DNA of 28,163 nucleotides from JBKBII01 sp046299415. Its GTDB lineage: Bacteria > Pseudomonadota > Gammaproteobacteria > Ectothiorhodospirales > Ectothiorhodospiraceae. Under the pieces are notes generated by a model. It made no database searches, was not told the origin of the DNA, and worked only from the letters and a program-made list of their open reading frames with translations. The stretch is from positions 1 through 28,163 of the forward strand of contig JBKBII010000016.1 of NCBI GenBank assembly GCA_046299415.1. Direction: 5' to 3'. Each line of letters opens with the position of its first letter. The first letter of the stretch is position 1. This document shows positions 24,906 through 28,163 of the stretch, in pieces. A program made the translations under genes and the position numbers.

Positions 24906-25994
24906 CGTGTGGCACCGGGGCGGACGAAGTTTGATTGATGTCTGGATTGGAGTGCCCATCATCGATCCTGGATTTGACGCTTGCATGTGGCGGGTCCCTC
25001 TATGGATTCGTAGCGGTGGGTCGTGGCAACAGTTGGGCCTTCATCGCTTTGAACAAACAAAATTGCAGCGGTTCGCCCATGCACGCTGTCCGCGTCGTCA
25101 GCGATCCATCAGAACGACGAAGAGCGATCAGCATGCTCTCGGGCTAGCGAGATGCAAACCTTGGTGTGGAGTCGCTGCGAGTTCGTTCCCGAATTTTTCC
25201 GATCCCGGTCGGTCAAGACCCGAAGAAAATAGGCTTGAGGGGGAGAGGGCTACGGTAAAAAAGGTTTACGCCTCTTGCCTGTCTTGTTGACGAACAAGAG
25301 CGTCGTGTTCATCCAAGATCGGAGTCAGGGGACGGGCTGAAGCGAGTCGCGAGCGGGCCGCAGACCAACGCGTCCGGCGCGCACGTCGCGGTGTATGTTA
25401 AGTCGTTAGTGCGAGAGCGCGAGCATCAAGTAGCTTAGTCATGCGCCCGTGTCGTCCTTAACGCAAGGTTTCGGCATCGCGGTTGCAGCGTCGACGCTTG
25501 ATGATGCTAATGTGCGATGGCCGTCAGGGCGTGGCCGGAGACCATCAGGGAAGCATTAGATCGCTGCGACCGCGCAGTCGACAGCGCATCGGGTATCGCA
25601 TCGCGATCGGGGGCCTTTTGCGTCGTCGGGTTTGAAGCCAGTGACCCAACCGATCGGTAGATTGAGTCGGCGCTTGGAGTCGGGAGCGGTTTAGCCGGTG
25701 GTTGACTGAATGCGCGGGTCTGAATTTTCACGGCCTGGCCCCTATGGCAGTGAGGCCCTGCGCTGCCGTGACAGCATCGAAAAGGGCTCGGAAGGGACGT
25801 TCAGCACAGGGACTGTTGGCGATTGGGCGTGACGCGATGCAAGGTTTAACCTGCCAGCACCGCCGCGTTGAGGCGTTGGCGCGAGGGCCAGTCGGAGTAA
25901 ACTGTATCAGACTGGTTTTCGAGCCCATGACACTCGCTCGTTCAGCCGGCGGCTGGCTTGCATCGCGCACCGATGAAGCCACGCTTGAACGTGT
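24906..25994. other. Longest gene-free stretch, about 1.1 kb
   Basis: No gene can be supported here. A 74-codon minus frame from a GTG (25507-25731) was considered, but it has no motif. The clearest structural signal is a 7-4-7 palindrome TCTTGTT-GACG-AACAAGA at 25282-25299. The region could hold a decayed gene or regulatory RNA, but I see no direct evidence of either. Confidence 0.4.
25282..25299. repeat. Perfect 7-4-7 palindrome
   Basis: TCTTGTT and AACAAGA flank GACG as perfect inverted arms, within a gene-free kilobase. The absence of a T-run speaks against a terminator; an operator or RNA hairpin is possible. Confidence 0.3.
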
Positions 25995-26645
25995 TCAGTC
26001 ATGAATGGGTCGTGCGCCAGGAGCCGGCGCGTGTCCTGATGCGGCAAGGAACTCTCCGATCGGGTCGGCGGGCGCACGCGGCGGCATGGCAGGCGAACGG
26101 TCTGGCGCAGGCGGCACGTAGCCCGCGAATTGCAGTCGTGGTGCCCAGTAGCGGTTGTTGAGCGATTCGATCCGCACTTTGGCGCCAGGCCGAGGCGCGT
26201 GGACGAAGCGGCCGTCGCCCAGATAGACGCCAACGTGGTCGATACGTTTGTTGCCTTGCGGTGCGCGAATGGCGAAGAAGACGATGTCGCCGGGCACTGG
26301 ATTGTCCGCACGCCGCTGGACGCTGCGGCTTTGTTCAACACTCGTACGTGGAAGTTGGACACCGGCCGAAGAATAGGCGCGTTGCACCAGCGCTGAGCAA
26401 TCAAGGCCGCTGGCGCTTGTGCCGCCGTACCGATATGGCGTGTCGAGATGTGCAAGAGCGCTGAGAATCACCTCGGACCGCCAACTCTCCGCAATCCTCG
26501 CTGGTGATGTCGGGATTGTTGGAGGTTCGAAGGCTTGACCGCGTTGTTCCGGAGGCGTTGCACACCCGGTTAGCGCGAGACCAACCAGCAGCAGGGTGAT
26601 GGCGGTGAGGGGTGATCCAGCCGCTGAGATGGGTCGAGTTTTCAT
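25995..26645 (-). CDS. NlpC/P60 (C40) peptidase, lipoprotein
   Basis: A 216-residue cell-wall peptidase attached to a membrane by lipid. The ATG at 26645 opens a lipoprotein signal peptide with lipobox LTGC and the lipidated cysteine at 28; the longer frame to 26879 has no function upstream of this. The NlpC/P60 domain covers about 55-178: the nucleophile Cys83 in GLDCSALVQ, the base His137 in IDHVGVYLGDG, and a third polar residue, His149, in FVHAP. Such enzymes cut the D-gamma-glutamyl-diaminopimelate bond in peptidoglycan stems, as in E. coli Spr/MepS. A proline-rich tail (179-216) follows the domain and is probably disordered. Asn at the second position after the lipid Cys is absent (Ala29, Thr30), so sorting to the outer membrane is likely. 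The gene stands alone. Confidence 0.92.
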   Translation of the reverse strand: MKTRPISAAGSPLTAITLLLVGLALTGCATPPEQRGQAFEPPTIPTSPARIAESWRSEVILSALAHLDTPYRYGGTSASGLDCSALVQRAYSSAGVQLPRTSVEQSRSVQRRADNPVPGDIVFFAIRAPQGNKRIDHVGVYLGDGRFVHAPRPGAKVRIESLNNRYWAPRLQFAGYVPPAPDRSPAMPPRAPADPIGEFLAASGHAPAPGARPIHD

Positions 26646-27162
26646 CGAAGCTGGCTTTACGGATCGCGTCGAGCGTCGTGGGTTGTATGCCTTTTTCGGC
26701 CATTCGCTCCGAGCGACATCGCACAGGTCTCGAGCGCGCTTGTTCAATGGGGCAGTGACCGAGGATGAAGCTGCGGCAATAGCGTGTTTTTGAGCCTCGG
26801 TTGGCTCCGGCTCGAGAGGCGCGCGCTTTAAGGCAGTGCGGTGGGCCGTTGGCGTGTCAGCTGACGAGAAAACCGGCATGGGTCAAACCTGAGTCACACG
26901 GGTCTTCTTTGTGCCACATTGAAACGATTTCAGCAAGTCAGCACTTGGTTAAATCAAGCAGTTGTGAACTCTATATTAGAGTCTTCTTGAAGATTTCCGG
27001 CCTCACGCGTACGCCATTCCGAAAGGGGTGGTGTGATCGCTGGCGTCGCTCACTTTCTCGTGCCGGTCATTTGATCCGCTATGTCCTTGCCGGTGATCGG
27101 CCCCGAGGTCTCCTCACGCGCGCCTTCGATAGGTCGTAGCGGGTCATGACCGCAGCCGCATA
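26646..27162. other. Gene-free stretch with AT-rich palindrome
   Basis: About 520 bases between two minus-strand genes. It contains the most AT-rich patch nearby (about 26940-27000), centred on the palindrome ACTCTA-TAT-TAGAGT at 26968-26982. This is a reasonable place for the promoter or operator of the NlpC/P60 gene, though that gene starts more than 320 bases away. No terminator for the SgcJ/EcaC-type gene was identified except a 6-bp hairpin GCCGCA/TGCGGC overlapping its 3' end. Confidence 0.4.
26968..26982. promoter_or_regulatory. AT-rich palindrome, possible operator
   Basis: Perfect 6-bp arms ACTCTA and TAGAGT surround TAT in an AT-rich patch that stands out from its GC-rich surroundings. 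TATATT (26972-26977) inside it resembles a -10 box, but no matching -35 box was seen at 16-18 bases on either strand. Confidence 0.3.
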
Positions 27163-27744
27163 TCAAGCCTGCGGCATCATCGACGAGTGATGGTGAACGA
27201 TTCTCCAGTCGCCGTCACGGTGTTCATAGACGAAGGTGTAGCGCGCCGGGACTTCGAGGATCTTGCCATGATCGTCAAGGCGAAAGCGGTACAGGCCGGC
27301 ATCGGTTAGCTTGTTGCATCCGAGCTTGACGTTGCGTTGTTCGATTGTGCCGACCGGGCGCTTGGCGAGAAAATGCTCGAAATAATCGCGGATCTCTTGT
27401 GGGTTGGTCCGGGGAATATTCGAGACGGTCGGCAGTAACACTGCGTCTTCGGCGTAGCAGGCTGTGACGCGGTCGGGGTCGAGGCTCTTGAGGGCGTCGT
27501 TCCAGCGCGCGAACAGCTGTTCGGCGAGTGCGAGTGTTGCGGGCGCACACACCACGCAGGCGGGATCTTCGAGCGGGGTGTCCGGTGCGCGAGCGATCAG
27601 TCGATCATGCCCGGCGGTGATGGCATGGCGCGCGCCCCGGAAGGATGACGAGAAACTCATGCGGTCGCGTGCGAAAGCAGCTGGGTCGATGGCGAGTGTG
27701 CCGCTGATCGTCGGGCGTGTCGAAGGGCGTCGGGAGTGCGACAT
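27163..27744 (-). CDS. SgcJ/EcaC-type protein, CaMKII-association (SnoaL-like) fold
   Basis: A 193-residue protein whose residues about 70-192 are a clear NTF2/SnoaL-like domain of the SgcJ/EcaC type. It shows RWNDALKSLDPDRVTACYA at 80-98, EDAVLLPTVSNIPRT at 99-113, the IRDYFEHFL helix at 118-126, and the RYTFVYEHRDGDWRIVHHHSS end at 168-188. The domain forms a cone-shaped pocket and often dimerises. Functions range from assembly to small-molecule binding and cannot be fixed here. The first 65 residues are not part of the domain: basic, Arg/Ser-rich, no signal peptide, ending with a CVVC pair at 63-66. The ATG at 27744 has AAGG about 7 bases upstream; a shorter start at Met29 is possible. It has no same-strand neighbour nearby. 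Confidence 0.88.
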   Translation of the reverse strand: MSHSRRPSTRPTISGTLAIDPAAFARDRMSFSSSFRGARHAITAGHDRLIARAPDTPLEDPACVVCAPATLALAEQLFARWNDALKSLDPDRVTACYAEDAVLLPTVSNIPRTNPQEIRDYFEHFLAKRPVGTIEQRNVKLGCNKLTDAGLYRFRLDDHGKILEVPARYTFVYEHRDGDWRIVHHHSSMMPQA

Positions 27745-28163
27745 GTTGAGCCTTTTCAGAGGGATCTGTGGTGAGGGCTTTTCGAAGTACGTCGGTGCCC
27801 ATGAGTCTTTGTCAGAATCGGCGTTATCCGGCCGGGTATTCCAAAGCGATCAACACAACGTTTCAGGTCGATCGCCAAAGCGTGTCGATGTCCGTTGGCG
27901 TCAGCAGAAGGCGCACTGACCGCCGATGGCCACTGCGGCAACATTGTAACGCGGGACAGACGGAATCGAAGCTTCGGTGATCGAGGTCGACGTTTCGAGA
28001 TGACGTCTTTGGGCGGTTTTCAGAGGCGTCAAGCAGAGGTTTTCGATAGATCAAGCTGCGATGTCACGAATTCCGCCGCGTTGGTCTGCGCGTCTTTGGT
28101 CGCTTTTGAATCGCCCGGATCAGCGTCTTGGAAGGCGGAATGATTCGGCTGGACGTCGTGCCG
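27745..28163. other. Gene-free right edge
   Basis: About 420 bases with no supportable gene, terminator or repeat. The promoter of the SgcJ/EcaC-type gene should lie near 27745-27830. A gene running in from the right edge cannot be excluded, but no frame with recognisable sequence reaches the end. Confidence 0.4.

Noticed and set aside
25507..25731. 74-codon minus-strand frame from a GTG
   Set aside because: Plausible composition but no motif, weak ribosome binding site and no neighbour; evidence too thin to call a gene.

Overview
The window reads as a chromosomal segment of a moderately GC-rich gammaproteobacterium. The arguments are the gene families: an Aer-like PAS chemoreceptor, a VC_2705-type sodium:solute symporter with its DUF4212 partner, DUF294 signalling proteins with a linked DEDDh exonuclease, and a YeaD-like mutarotase. 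Genus cannot be fixed from sequence alone. Nothing looks like an insertion sequence, phage, integron or CRISPR array, and no tRNA or rRNA was recognised.

Layout. 1-700 has no protein gene but carries two strong intrinsic terminators and what look like one or two small-RNA units. 701-2843, minus strand: a cold shock protein, a 49-residue membrane protein and a hexose-6-phosphate mutarotase. 3650-3892: a small plus-strand hypothetical membrane protein. 4633-6298: an Aer-type energy-taxis receptor behind a good sigma-28 (FliA) promoter. 6435-8455, minus: a secreted unknown protein and a multi-pass membrane protein. 9210-21163, minus, is the core of the window: a periplasmic rhodanese, acetyl-CoA synthetase, a DEDDh exonuclease, a divergent DUF294-like protein, the sodium:solute symporter, DUF4212, and an intact cNMP-CBS-nucleotidyltransferase (DUF294) protein. 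21688-23751, plus: a SulP anion transporter with a large coiled-coil insertion. 24408-27744, minus: a DUF302 protein, an NlpC/P60 lipoprotein and an SgcJ/EcaC-type protein.

How the genes fit. The 9.2-21.2 kb block is an acetate (or other short organic acid) uptake and activation locus. The DUF4212/symporter pair brings the substrate in with sodium, and acetyl-CoA synthetase activates it. The DUF294 and exonuclease proteins are the usual companions of this transporter type and are probably regulatory. Unusually there are two DUF294-like proteins: one keeps the nucleotidyltransferase motifs, the other has the same domain order but lacks them.

Only about 69% of the window is confidently coding. 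Several gaps of 0.5-1.1 kb hold no gene I can support, and many of the open frames in them are antisense or out-of-frame shadows. Protein starts were re-chosen where the longest frame began upstream of a signal peptide, a ribosome binding site or a conserved N-terminus.
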